DNA of 64,000 nucleotides. Source: Absidia repens (Eukaryota; Mucoromycota; Mucoromycetes; Mucorales; Cunninghamellaceae). Positions 1 to 11,515 of this stretch are shown piece by piece. Within the stretch, counting starts at the first letter, position 1, and every line of letters starts with the position of its first letter. The position numbers were made by a program, and so were the translations under genes. Location: the NCBI GenBank assembly GCA_002105175.1, contig MCGE01000060.1, positions 1-64,000 of the forward strand, written 5' to 3'. The notes below the pieces were generated by a model, which had not been told where the DNA came from, did not search any database, and saw nothing but the letters and a program-made list of their open reading frames with translations.

Positions 1-59
1 ACTTTTCGCACATGCTGAGCTGCACTCACATCAAATACCTCATGTTAACGTAGGAAGTT

Positions 60-320
60 GTTGGTCTCAAAATGCTTCCAGGCACACCCACACCCAAAAC
101 ACATTCGGTATATCAATAGTTTAACCAATAAAATTGGGGCATAAACAAAGAAGGATTGTCTTTTTTTGGGGTGTGTGATACCACTACTGGTGGAAGTGTA
201 TTTCCCGATTTTTTCTAGTGACTATCACCCTACAGGTAGTACAGGTTCCTTCGAAGAAGAGTGGACAGTGGTTGGTTGTCAAAATCTCGCAAAAAAAAAA
301 AAAAAAAAAAAAAACTATTT
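60..320 (+). repeat. Orphan copy of the HET-gene upstream block
   Basis: This stretch resembles the DNA upstream of the HET genes at 3880-4140 and (reverse strand) 44000-44120. It shares the CCAATAAAATTGGGG segment (about 113-137), the text around ggtggaagtgta, and the segment GGTTGTCAAAATCTCGCAAA (about 273-292) followed by an A-run. No HET coding sequence follows it, so it is probably left over from a lost or truncated HET paralogue. Similarity was judged by eye and no percentage was computed. Confidence 0.5.
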
Positions 321-383
321 ACACTCCGCCAATTGTCACCAATTTGAAGGAAGTTTTCCCACCTCTCTTTTGATTTTATTCTT

Positions 384-1425
384 CTGGCTGACAATGACAA
401 GGGAATCCGGCATTCGTCGTCCTGAACACCAATGTCGGTACAAAGCGTCTCGATGATTTGGCCCCAAGTGAAAAGACTGCTGGTATCACCAGTGTCTCTT
501 TTGCGCAAGTCATTGTTCAGTTTGGAACACAGTCAAGTTATGCTACTATGGGCCGGTAAGTCAATTACTCGTGAATTATCCTATCGTCAATTGCTTTACT
601 CACTTTTTTTTCTCTTTTCTTTTTCTTTTCTTTTTCTTTTTTGCACCTATATACACTGAGTTGTATGTCAAACATCAACCGTTGGTCTTTACTGTTCTGG
701 CTGACAATGGCAAGGGAATCCGGCATTCGTCGTCCTGAACACCAATGTCGGTACAAAGCGTCTCGATGATTTGGCCCCAAGTGAAACGATTACTGGTATC
801 ACCAGTGTCTCTTTTGCACAAGTCATTGTTCAGTTTGGAACACAGTCAAGTTATGCTACTATGGGCCGGTAAGTCAACTACTCGTGAATTATCCTATCGT
901 CAATTGCTTTACTCACTTTTTTTTCTCTTTTCTTTTTCTTTTTTGCGCCCATATACACTGAGTATTATGTCAAACATCAAGTGCCCGGGTTGATAGAAGC
1001 AAGGAAATCTGCGCAAGGTTGCTTCCAGCACGTTGTTCCGGTACTACTGGTCTTGATAACTTGGCTTTAGGCAATATTGGCTTTGATCACCATTAAAGGC
1101 TGCATACGCTGCGTACGCTGTTATCGCTCTGTATCTCAAAGGTGGGTGAATAGTGTATGTTTTTGGAAGTGAATATGTAAATGAATATAGAAAAATCTAT
1201 CAACTCTAATTTTTTTTCTTTTCTTTTAGTTTACCGAGGTGACAAAAAAAAAACGATTTCGTCCTCTCTGGGGTGGTGGTCTTTGGGTGCTGTAACTGGT
1301 GGAATATGGACCGCATTGGAGTTTGATCTCAACTTTGTGGTCTCAGTTATGTTGGATTCCTTTTTACAATTAGCCTTATTATATCGATTTAGGTTCATTA
1401 TGATTTTATCTATCCTTATATAGTT
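384..1425 (+). pseudogene. Duplicated exon/intron unit, relic of an unrecognised gene
   Basis: A unit of about 313 bp occurs twice, near 384-690 and 697-1000. It is almost identical, including a GTAAGT donor and the pyrimidine-rich intron start. Read from a possible acceptor (..gacaag) the exon codes for about 56 residues beginning NPAFVVLNTNVGTKRLDDLA and ending in YATMGR at the donor. Differences between copies are few, and the frame stays open in both. A third, more decayed stretch (about 1000-1140) has readable fragments such as AAYAAYAVIALYLKG in a shifted frame, followed by a GTGGGT donor and a possible acceptor near 1229. No start codon, complete reading frame or family could be assigned. 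It looks like a partial, broken gene with an internal tandem exon duplication. Confidence 0.4.
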
Positions 1426-1513
1426 TTTTTTTTTTCTTTACATGCATCTCTCATCTCAAATGTTGGAAATAAAAACCTTTTACTACCATTGTCCTCTTTT
1501 GTTGTTTGTGATG

Positions 1514-1545
<32 letters not shown>

Positions 1546-1599
1546 CCGTTATCTATCTATCTACCTATCTTTTATATATATATACTATCTTTATTAAAA

Positions 1600-2873
1600 G
1601 GGGATTGCTCCATTTCAGAGAAATGTCGGAGAATTTTCAGAGAATTTTCAGAGATTTCAGGTCAGATAAATTACACAAGAACAACGGTACCACCATGGAT
1701 TGTATCGGCGATGGTTGAAATCATACTGCACTTTAAATTTGAAGTGTGACATTTACTTCTTTATCCTCTTTCGCGTTTTTTTTTGCTTTTGTATTATTAT
1801 CAAAACATCTACATCCACTATTATTAGTATTATCATGATCAGTCTAGTCTTATTGGAAAAGTCTATCTACCAAAAATAGTATGATGCAAGACGTCAAAGC
1901 ATTTGCTAGAAGAAATGGGGTTGCAATCTCCAGAAACTCAGGCAACAATGGGAGCAGTCTGGATATGCATTGCAGTCAAAGGGGAAGCGGCTGTGGTAGA
2001 AAGGACGAACTTGGATTAGTGGTTAGAACTTGGTTCAGGGGCATTTTGAAAAATGCAGTATAAACGTTTATGGTGAAATCCTTTCACTTTGGATTGAAGA
2101 TCCCGGACCCACCATTAGATTAGGACATTCATCTTAAGAGATGAGCGTCATGAAACTGTCATTAGTTTAGCTTCGTATTAGTTTGTGATATGTTTTATCT
2201 ACATATGAATAAATTAGGCCTCGTCTTTTTACCATTTAGCTCCAATTTGCCTCTTTCATACGGTGTATTTTGTCTTCTAGTTGACAGATCCCATTTTTTA
2301 CATTCGTCACCTCATCCATTAGATTAGCAAGTTGACCATTCCACCAGTTTATACCTATTTATACAGTACTTCAATCAAGTAAACATTTTTTTTAAAAATA
2401 ACCTTTGAACCATGTCCATGTTGAACTCTATATTAAACATATTCATTTTGACATTGTACGTAGCTCTTTGTCCCTCTAAAATGATACTTCTATACGTTGT
2501 ATGATATCATACTTTCACGTTGTAAAAGCCATGTCCAAATTTTAATGCTTTTGTTTTTTATTGGATACAATAGAAAATAATATGAAGTACTAACACTATA
2601 CTACATTAATTCGTCCCTACTCTAAACAGCTAATTGTAAATCGAAGCTTCTGATATTTTTATATAAATGTATTTATTATTTTTTATACATCACGCATAAA
2701 ATAAATAACGTCCTGTTTTGACACAATGCTATCGCGCAGTATAATTTCAACCATCGCCGATACAATGCATGGTGGTACGGTTGTTCTGTGTAATCTATCT
2801 GAGATTCTGGAGAAAAAAATTTTCTCTGAAATCTATGAAATCTCTGAAATTTCTCTGAAATGGAGTAATCCCC
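1600..2873. mobile_element. Family Y TIR element (non-autonomous)
   Basis: The left end reads GGGGATTGCTCCATTTCAG and is followed by reiterated TTTTCAGAGA motifs and a TATCGGCGATGG box. The right end (2735-2873) is the inverted counterpart, with the CCATCGCCGATACAATGC box, TCTCTGAAAT repeats and GGAGTAATCCCC. The same ends bound the larger copies at 12786-19898 and 18175-19699. The interior (about 2040-2640) resembles family X repeats and has no credible coding frame. No convincing target-site duplication is visible at the flanks. Confidence 0.6.
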
Positions 2874-2899
2874 TTCTTTTTTTCTTCACCGTTGGAATC

Positions 2900-3640
2900 T
2901 CATGGAGATTTTGGTGAACTTCGATTAGTATGACGACTATTTTAGAAGGGTTTTCAGATCAGGGATTACAACATGCATGGAGAACCCTTTCATTTTGGAT
3001 CTTGGATCTGGATTCACCGTTAGTTGACTTCATTGGTCTCAGTTTAGTTTTAGTTTATCCATAGTTTGTATCTACAATGAATAAAATAAGTCTCTTTTCG
3101 ACATGCTTCAATGAAAATATGATTCATTAGTCTCATCAATTCTTGTACAAGGGATTCCTACTTTAATAAGATCACTTGATTTGAATAGTGTTGACCAGCG
3201 TGACACTTCATTAACAGTTATCCATTTACGCTCTTTCTCATGTCTCCTACAGTATGTTAGGGATCATTTTACTGTTGTACCTGTAGATTATCGTTGTCTT
3301 ATTCTTCTAATTTCACATTAGCTACTCCTTCATGCTTGCACCAATGGATCCTTCCCTTCCATTAAAACCCTTCCCATCTTTAGTTTTAGTATCTATCAAT
3401 ATGCTTCAATAAAATATGCGCTTTTGATTTAATGCCCCAAAACTCTGTTTCATAATAAACAAATATCTCGATTGTAGCTGTTTTGTGATTTGTCCCAGCA
3501 AACACTTGCTCTCTATTTCACCCACTATAACTACCATCTGCTCCCCGGCTATGAACGTTCCAGGAACCGACTGACCAGATTTAAATCAACTTATTATCAA
3601 CAATAACTATATTCCTGCTCGACCAAGAATATAAATGGAA
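2900..3640 (+). repeat. Left inverted arm (family X) flanking HET gene 1
   Basis: It starts with the family X signature (AGAAGGGTTTTCAGATCAGG, then ATGCATGG and CCCTTTCATTTTGGAT). It continues for about 700 bp as a diverged reverse complement of 7330-8090. Landmarks shared by both arms are CATGTCTC.TACAGTAT, TTTAGTTTTAGTATCTATCAA, AATAAACAAATATCT, GTGATTTGTC and GACTGACCA. The gene for HET protein 1 lies between the two arms. Confidence 0.6.
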
Positions 3641-4126
3641 GCTAGGGTCATGATGTAGTTGTCGCTGCTTCAGAGCATGTTGCATCAGCTTTTTAGCCTT
3701 TCCATGGCTAATTTGCACCGATTTCCTGATTCCCAGTGGATCCCTTATTTTTGCAACTACCAAACTGCTTGGGAAGTAAAGTATATGGAAAAAGAAAATG
3801 ACAATCATTCAAAGTTATTTTACGCTTATGCTTAAATGCATCATAACAATGCCCCATGTTATTATGGGAGGTTCGTTCTCTCAATGATTCCACTCACACA
3901 CAAACCTAAACACATTAGGCTTATCAACATTTTAGCCAATAAAATTGGGGATGTCCAAAAGATGGACGACCCTTTCTTTTTGGAGTGTGTGGTACTATTG
4001 GTGGAAGTGTGCCCCTGATTTTCCAGTGTTACTACCCAGCATGTAACACAAGCCCCCCCCTTAAGAAAGGGGCGGTGAGAAGCTGGTTGTCAAAGTCTCG
4101 AGAACAAAAAAAAAAAAAAAAAAAAA

Positions 4127-4137
4127 TCAGGAACCAA
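4127..4137 (+). promoter_or_regulatory. Conserved HET upstream motif (copy 1)
   Basis: TCAGGAACCAA lies about 311 bp before the ATG of HET gene 1. The same motif, or a one-base variant, is found 280-320 bp upstream of all five HET genes. Its function is unknown; it could be a transcription-factor site or simply conserved duplicated flank. Confidence 0.4.
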
Positions 4138-4320
4138 AAAATGTATCAAAGAGTATGGCATACTAACTAAACCAAAACATCTCGCTGATGTCCAAGTTAT
4201 TATTCATTTAATATCTCACTGTAGAACTAAAATTGTTGGAGGATAAAAATAAAAAGATTGCTGTAAGGAAGCCAGTATATTTTTTTGCCTATTGATACGA
4301 AATAAACGTGTGGCACCTCA

Positions 4321-4375
4321 TTGAGTTTTCGTGTTACAGACAGGTACCTTTTTGTTATGTTCCCCGAATATACTG
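4321..4375 (+). promoter_or_regulatory. Core promoter block of HET gene 1
   Basis: GAGTTTTCGTGTTACAG is followed by TTTTTGTTATGTTCCCC and an AT-rich AATATAC. The same block occurs at 8765-8813 before HET gene 2, and its first half occurs at 43832-43861 (reverse) before HET gene 5. In each case it lies about 70-130 bp upstream of the start codon, which suits a shared core promoter. Confidence 0.4.
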
Positions 4376-4440
4376 TACCCCGGGTCATATCTTCTGTCAA
4401 CAATTTTTTCTCCTCCTTTTTCGTTTCCTTCAACTTTGTC

Positions 4441-6731
4441 ATGACGAGTGATGAACAAGTGGATCAGCTCGGTAAAGGTAAACATTAAAAAAAACCTTCC
4501 CGTCAATTTTGTTTCGATTGTATCATATTACCTACCTATATTAACTGTTATGACATTCTTTCTTTATATATTTATATAGACTTATCACTCAAAAGCACCA
4601 AGGAACGGCAGACAAAGCAACCGTTTCAAATTGTTCTTGTCGACATTGAAAAGGCTGCCAGAGATAAAGTGATCCATTGTGTTAAAAAGCCACTCGAAGA
4701 AAAAGATTTGGAGTTTGTTGCCTTGTCTTACCGTTGGGGAGAATTACACGAGACGCTGATCGATACCAAAGTTGGTTACATGGCAACTATTACTTCGTTT
4801 GACTTTAATGATTTTCATCGTCTTTGCTATACGATGACAAAAGAGTCAGATTTGAAACACATCAAGTACGTGTGGGTGGATGCGATCTGTGTGGACCAAC
4901 GCCCGACAAAACGAAAAGCCACCATTTACCAAATGAGCAATATCTACGAATGTGCCACGTATATTTTAGCCGTACCCGACCTTCACTTGACGTATTTGAA
5001 AAGAATATCGATCAAAAATCACGAAACCATAGAGGGCTCCAACCAATACCGTGAAGATATCTATCATCTCATTCAAGGAAATACCTCTAAACTCGCTGCC
5101 CTGGAACAAGCGTTTCTCAATGATGCTCAGGTACCCAAAGACCCTCCAGCATTAAGGCAATTACTAGTGGAGTACACGGATCATTTTGCGCCTAGTTTTA
5201 TGACATACCAAAAACATGATGACGACTACTGTCCTGTACGAGCACTCGATCACATCTGCCAAATCAGTGAACATCACCGTGACCATTTGAAAGCATGGAT
5301 AGTGAACAGTAAGAATTCTATTAAGGATTTACACCAATGTCACGAAACCGTTTGTCCTTTAAAAATGTTTCTTCCATCCGATCACCCATACGAAACATGG
5401 GACGACATACGAGAATTCAAGTATTCTAACTGGAAGGCAAGGGTGCTTGAAAGAAGCAGCAGTATACGACATTCTATGGAATTTTTGACGGATCTTCTTT
5501 TGGATTGGTCTTCTCGAGTGTGGGTGATCAGTGAATTCAATATTGCAAAAAAGAAAAATAATCTCAAATATTGGTTTACGCAATTATCATTTCCCTATGA
5601 CGACGAGGATCATCTGGCACACTCTTACAAGTACAAGGAATATGCCGACAATGCGGAAGTGACCTTTTTCAAATTCGACTTTCATGATGATGCTTCTTCT
5701 TGTTTTGATGATATGATAATGAACACGCCTTACTACGCCAATCAAGAAGAAGCCATCATGACAAGAGCAAAAACGTCCAACCCGATTTATATCCGATTCC
5801 ACTATACCATGATCCGTCAACTTCGTCAACAAACCTTTCTGGATATGATGCTGAATTCCAAGGCCAGTAAAAATGGTAAAAGCTTTTTTTTTAACTTCCC
5901 CAGACATTGGTTTTGAGTCGACTGATTCTAGGTTGGTTGGTTTTTTTTTTTTAACTAGAGGATCGATTTTACAGTGTTTTGCCATTGTCAGAGTACCACA
6001 AAAGTAAAAGCGAAGTGTCACACTGGAACATCTACAATATGGTATCCGTCAAATTGAAACTCTACGATATTATGAACACCAAAGACAAAATGGCGCTTCT
6101 TTTTTGGTCAGGCGATCAAAATGCCACCAATCGTGGTCTTTTACCAACGTTTGCAACATCGACTCTACCTTTGGCGTTCCAAACTGGCGACTTTATACAT
6201 TCATTGTCCGACGACACCTATTGTAATTTTGATTGGAACGATCCATCTTCCTTGATGCTCCATCATCATCGACAACACATCAGCAAAGATGAGCTGGAGG
6301 AGGAGGACGAAGAGGAAGAGGAAAATAGTGACTCAAATCGATACTATCTTCGTTTGAAACCGAAAGAATATATGGTCTCGAAGCATGACAAATTTCATGA
6401 AACACCTATTCGTTTCCTTATGAGTAGTGTACCGATTTTAAAGCAACTTGGCATGGCTCGTGCTTCTACGCTTACGCTTGATATTGTATCGATTCCTGCT
6501 TTTCAACGGTGCGATCTGGATGCCTATGACCCGGAATCATTTCACCCTGCCGATGACCATCGATCGCATTTTCTCACGTTGGTCGGCTGTTTTGTTACCA
6601 ACACATGGATTATACCACCAGAAAGTACACGCCATTATCCAGAACATAAAAAGGGCCATCGTGTGCGGTGCTATGGCGCTCACGGAGAAGCTAACAAATC
6701 CACTGCGGCTGCGTTTTTTGACATTTATTAA
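4441..6731 (+). CDS. HET-domain protein 1 (three exons, 701 aa)
   Basis: Exons 4441-4477, 4580-5875 and 5959-6731. Both introns are GT..AG, and the joined frame is open from ATG to TAA. HET (heterokaryon incompatibility, PF06985-type) signatures are ALSYRWGEL at residues about 60-68, VWVDAICVDQ at 110-119, an IYQMSNIY..AxYILAVPD block at 127-146, and the SSRVWVISEFNIA motif near 320. The C-terminal third has no family I recognise. It holds VSVKLKLYDIMNTKDK, an acidic run (EEEDEEEEE), YYLRLKPKEY, LDIVSIPAF and a terminal FFDIY. The start is chosen because the 37-nt first exon (MTSDEQVDQLGK) is preserved in all five paralogues. In ascomycetes HET proteins trigger cell death after non-self recognition; a similar role here is inferred. 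It is flanked by inverted arms. Confidence 0.85.
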
Positions 6732-7329
6732 AGCTCTTGGGTCCTATCCCTTAGTTTGCGTCGAAAATTAGATTTAACGATATGGTTTTAAATTGTTTTT
6801 ACTTTATATAACTTGAGTGACGATGTGTATAGTGTCGACATTTTTTTTTTTTCAGAGGCTATATACATAGTTCCTTTTCTTTTCCAATGAGCGCACAAGA
6901 AATAAAAAATGAAAAAGCTGAATACTTATATAGTCCGATTTACATAAGTTTCTATCAAATTGGGCGGCTCAGTAAGAACGTATTGTACTGTACATACTGC
7001 GCACTATAAAAAGGGGCAATTCTTCTTTTGGACAAGCCATTAATTTTATTGGTTAAAATGTTGATATTTCCCGGGAGTGTTTTGAGTATGGGTGGAGACA
7101 TCGTGAGAGCATTCTCCTCCCCCCCCTTATATTCTATATACTACATCGCGACGGTACGGTTTAGTAAGAATGTAAAGTAAACATTAATTATTACAATTTT
7201 TTCTGACACATGCAAAATATGGATTCCGCTGGGATATCAGGAAATGTTGCAAGTAGTCATAAGTAAGCTAAAAACCAATGCAATATGCTCTGTAGTGGTG
7301 GTATTGGTTATATGCAAAAGCACCATTTT
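6732..7329. other. Intergenic 3' flank of HET gene 1
   Basis: No credible gene is seen. The stretch from about 6950 to 7200 resembles DNA at 38590-38820: GGGCAATtCTTCTTTTGGA, a partial ATTTTATTGGTTAAAATGTTGATA match, and ATGTAAAGTAAAC. It is therefore another duplicated flank of the HET family. AATAAA-like signals lie near 6900. Confidence 0.4.
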
Positions 7330-8090
7330 GATTTCATTTATATGATTGGTAGGGCAGGAATATGATTATCGTTGATACTAAAATGATCTTAAATTTGGTC
7401 AGTCAGTCCTTTAGGGAAAGGCATGGTCGAGGAGGGGGAAAGCAGCCATAGAGGGTAAACTAGAGAATAAGACAAATCACAAATAGCTACATTAAAGATA
7501 TTTGTTTATTATCAACCAGGGCCTTGGAATAATTAATTAAAAGGACAATTTTTATTGCAGCATATTGATAGATACTAAAACTAAAGACGAGAAGGTACAT
7601 TGTAAAAAAAAGGGATTAGTCGGAAGGATCTCTTGGTGGAAAACATGAGGGAGACCCTAATGTGTGATTTGAATAAGAAACAGCGCCAGTCTAAATGTAC
7701 AACTGTAAAAAGTACCTTAATATACTGTACGAGACATGAGAATGACTGTAAATGTACAGCTTTTATGAAGCAAAACAATAGATCTAAAAGGGGTGATGGT
7801 AGTAAAAGAAGTGATCTACCATACAATACCAGAGAGTAATCAGTGAGGCTTTTATTCATGGAAGCAAGTAAAAATAGACTTATTTTATTCAGATGTAGAT
7901 TCAAATTATAGGCAAACTAACGATAAACTAAGCTAATGATGACTTTTAAAGACTATAAATGTGGCCATCAGATCCTAGATCCAAAATGAAAGAGTTTCCC
8001 CATGCATGTTAAAATCCCTAATCTGAAAACCCTTCTAAACTAGTCCTGACACTAAACAAAGTCCACCAGAACCTCCAGGAAAGCATAATG
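7330..8090 (-). repeat. Right inverted arm (family X) flanking HET gene 1
   Basis: This is the diverged reverse complement of 2900-3640. The outer end (8000-8060) is the inverted X signature, with ATCCAAAATGAAAGAGTTTC, CCATGCATG and CTGAAAACCCTTCTAAACTAG. Short open frames inside it (for example 7633-7839) are repeat-derived: diverged versions of the same DNA at 28680-29000 do not keep them open. Confidence 0.55.
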
Positions 8091-8598
8091 GAGTCGAAAA
8101 AAAGAAGGAGAAAAAATAAATGAAAAGAAAGAAAAAGGGAAAATGGGGGACATGGGGAAAATAAGAGATTTCATGTGGTCGGAATTTAAAATGGTCGCAT
8201 CGTCTCTGTGAGTTTTTTTATAAAACAAATCGCTACAATTAAGGTTCCTTTATACAAAAAAAAAATTAAGGTTGCTTTACGCCCTAGCTGAACTAAGCCC
8301 TTTTAGTATTTTCAGATATGCTTTGATGTTCGGACTTTTTTGAAAACACTCTGGCGCAAATCTGGTGGTTGTATTACAATTTTGCCATCACCAGTACAGT
8401 CTACCCACTAGCAAATGTGGTATTATCTTTATATTCATTTTACGAATTCACCCTTCTCATCTCAGCAATTTAATTCATTTTATTTATCTTTTTGATTTTA
8501 TTTTAGTTGAAAGAGGAAAAAAAAAGACTTGCTTGGTTTTGAGAAAAATAAATGGATAGCGGCGGTCTATTAATACCTTGCGCGCACAAAAAAAAAAA
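8091..8598. other. Intergenic, no gene seen
   Basis: AT-rich sequence with A-runs and no coding signal that I can support. The part around 8160-8220 (TTTCATGTGGTCGGAATTTAAAATG) is the outer margin of the family X repeat and recurs near 34060. Confidence 0.3.
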
Positions 8599-8610
8599 TT
8601 CAGGAACCAA
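8599..8610 (+). promoter_or_regulatory. Conserved HET upstream motif (copy 2)
   Basis: TTCAGGAACCAA lies about 287 bp before the ATG of HET gene 2. The shared core promoter block follows at 8765-8813 (GAGTTTTGTGTTACAG, then TTTTTGTTATGTTCCCC). Confidence 0.4.
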
Positions 8611-8891
8611 GAAGTATCAAGAAGTATGACACACTGACTAAAATGGGACATCTTTACTGCAACATAAGCCATTGTTTATATAAATTCTCATTATTGCATA
8701 AACTATAACCGTTGTAGGATGGAAAAAAAAGATTTTTTCGAAATAAAGTTATGCCATGGTTATCGAGTTTTGTGTTACAGCCGAAGGGCTTTTTGTTATG
8801 TTCCCCAAATATACATACCTCCAAGACATTTCTTTTTTATTAACCGTTCGTCTGCTTCTTTTTCCTCTTCTTTCCGGTTCTGAACTACATT

Positions 8892-10688
8892 ATGACAATC
8901 GACGAATCAGTGGATAAGCTCGGCGAAGGTAATTTTATCCATCCATTTGTTGACTGTAACATATATCTATTCTAAAAGTCAGCTCATATTGACTGATATG
9001 ACTTTATATATATATACATTGATCTAGGTTTCTCATTCAAAAAAAACCCGCAACAACGGGAAAAAGTACCATTTCAAGTTGTCCTCGTCGACATTGAACA
9101 GGCCGCTAACAATAAAGTGATCCGCTGTGTTAAAAAGCCGCTCAACCAAGAAGATTTGAAATTTATTGCCTTATCTTACCGTTGGGGCGAATTACACGAG
9201 ACTTTAATTGACACTGAAGTTGGCTATACAGCAACCATTACGTCGTTTTTCTTGGATGATTTTTACAGGCTTTGCGAAATGATGACCATGGAGTCGGATT
9301 TGAAACATATCAAGTACGTGTGGGTGGATGCCATCTGTGTGGATCAACGTCCGACAAAACGAAAAGCCACCATTTACCAAATGAGCAATATCTACAATCG
9401 TGCCACGTATATTTTAGCAGTGCCCGACCTTCACTTGACGTATTTGAAAAGAGTATCGCAAAAAAATAACGAAACCATAGAGGGCTCCAACAAATATCGT
9501 AAAAATATCTATCGCCTTATTCAAGGAAACACTTCCAAACTCGCTGACCTGGATGAAGATTTTCTTGATGACTCGGTTGTACCAAAAAGTCCTCCTGCGT
9601 TAAGACAATTGCTCCTTAAATACACTGATCATTTTACGGATGGGTTTATGAAATTTCAAACGCATGATCGTTTATATTGTCCTTTGCGAGCTCTCGATCA
9701 CATCTGCGAGTCCAGTCAAGAATACCTTGGTCATTGGAAAACGTGGATGACAAACAGCAAGACCTCTATTAACAATGTTCATCAATGTTATGAGCCCATT
9801 TGTCCTTTGGCGTTGTTTGGTGATGGTATTGGTCCAACAACATTGGAAGAAATTGAACAATTCGTTAATTCTAACTGGAAGTCAAAAGTCCTTGAAAGAA
9901 GCAACAGTATACGGCAGTCCATGGAATTTTTGACGGACCTTATTTTGGATTGGTCGTCTCGAGTGTGGGTGATCAGTGAATTCAGTATTGCAAAAACAAA
10001 AAACAACCTCAAATATTGGTTCATCCAATTGGCACTTACTGATGTCGAAAGGGCGGTATATGAAAACACGAACAAAGAATTCACCTTTTTCAAATTTGAT
10101 TTTCATGATACTTCCTTTTCTGATGCCATTATCAATGCTCGTTACTACGCAAACCAAGAAAAAACAATCAGCACGAATTCAAGGACTACCAACCCCGTTT
10201 ATATTCGATTCCATCACACGATGATCCATCAGCTTAGTCAACAAACCTTTTTGGAGATGATTCTGAGCTCCAAGGCCAGTAGAAATGGTAATAAGTTTAA
10301 TAATAATAAAAAGATAAAGTCGTTGATGATGGAGAAATGATTCGATTTTTTTTTTAAACAGAGGATCGATTTTACAGTACTTTGCCAATGTCAGAGTATG
10401 CCGATAAAAAGATTGAGATATCTCACTGGGTAATCAACAGCATCGTATCGGTCAAATTAAAATTATACGAAATCATGAACACCAAAGACAAATTGATGCT
10501 ACTTTATTGGTCCTGCTTTAAAGACGCACTACAAAATGGAATTCGCCCAACATTTGTAACCTCCACTTTACCTTTGACATTCCAAGCTCAACGTCTTTTA
10601 CATATTGTATCCAACTATGCTTGCAATTTTGACTTGGAAGACCCATCCGCTATTATGCTTTGTCATTACGATCAACAAACTAACGACA

Positions 10689-10722
<34 letters not shown>

Positions 10723-11119
10723 CGAGGGCAGCGGTGGAAGTGGCTCGAACAAGTACTACCTACGATTGAAACCGAAGACGTCTTACGTGATGAAGGATAC
10801 CAAGGGAACCGATAACTGCGCCAGGCTGCTTAAAGAAAGTGTACTGCCTTGTAAGCGCCTTGGTGTTAGTGATGCTTCTGCTGATACGCTTGATATTGTA
10901 TCTATTCCTGCTTTTCCATCGTATGGCGTTTCTACCATTCCCTTGGAATATGACTGCTGTCTGTATTTTCTCATTTTGGTTGGAAGTTTTACTCAAAACA
11001 AATGGATGATACCACGCTATCATTATTTTGGTGAACCATCAAATGAAAATAGGTTTTTTAGACGTTACCATGATGATAAAAAAGATCAAAAGCCAATGGA
11101 TTTCTTGGATATATACTAA
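8892..11119 (+). CDS. HET-domain protein 2 (three exons, 684 aa)
   Basis: Exons 8892-8928 (37 nt, MTIDESVDKLGE), 9028-10287 and 10362-11119. Both introns are GT..AG and have the same phases as in HET gene 1. The HET signatures ALSYRWGEL, VWVDAICVDQ and RKATIYQMSNIY are intact, as is SSRVWVISEFSIAK. The C-terminal domain matches its paralogues: ISHWVINSIVSVKLKLYE, a poly-Asp hinge encoded by a (GAT)n tract near 10690-10721 followed by GSGGSGSN, YYLRLKPK, LDIVSIPAF and a terminal FLDIY. Reading into intron 2 meets a stop 53 nt after the donor, so intron retention would remove the C-terminal domain. The protein is close to paralogue 1 and lies in tandem with it on the same strand. No transmembrane segment or signal peptide is apparent, so it is probably intracellular. 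Confidence 0.85.
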
Positions 11120-11515
11120 GCTAGCTGTTATGATATCACTTATTTTTTATTTAATCAATAAAATAAAATAACTATTACTACTCTTGAGAACTGTTGACTT
11201 GCGTATTTTTTGTATGTATATGTCGAGGCTATTATATTCATTCTTTCAATGAGCGCTTCGCCCTCCTTCCCTCAGAAAAAAACCAACAACTCATGCTTAC
11301 GGAGCGGAGTCGTTTTATGTTACACCAATTATGCAGATGACAGACACGTCCTGTCAATCAAAAGACATCCATATTTGGGTTTCTGTCCGCAGAAGTAACA
11401 TGATGTTGTCAGACTTAAATGTCTATGCGGCGTCTAGTCATCGTATGGTATTGATATTTAAACGGCGGTCATGCTCATCAGCCCTCAAACGGTTTTTTTG
11501 ATGGAATAGCATTGA
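11120..11515. other. 3' flank of HET gene 2
   Basis: The AATCAATAAAATAAAA stretch just after the stop (about 11151-11166) can serve as a polyadenylation signal. No further gene is recognised before 11516. Confidence 0.35.

Noticed and set aside
7633..7839. Small Cys/Lys-rich ORF
   Set aside because: Lies in the family X arm. The homologous DNA at 28680-29000 has stops and indels at the same place.
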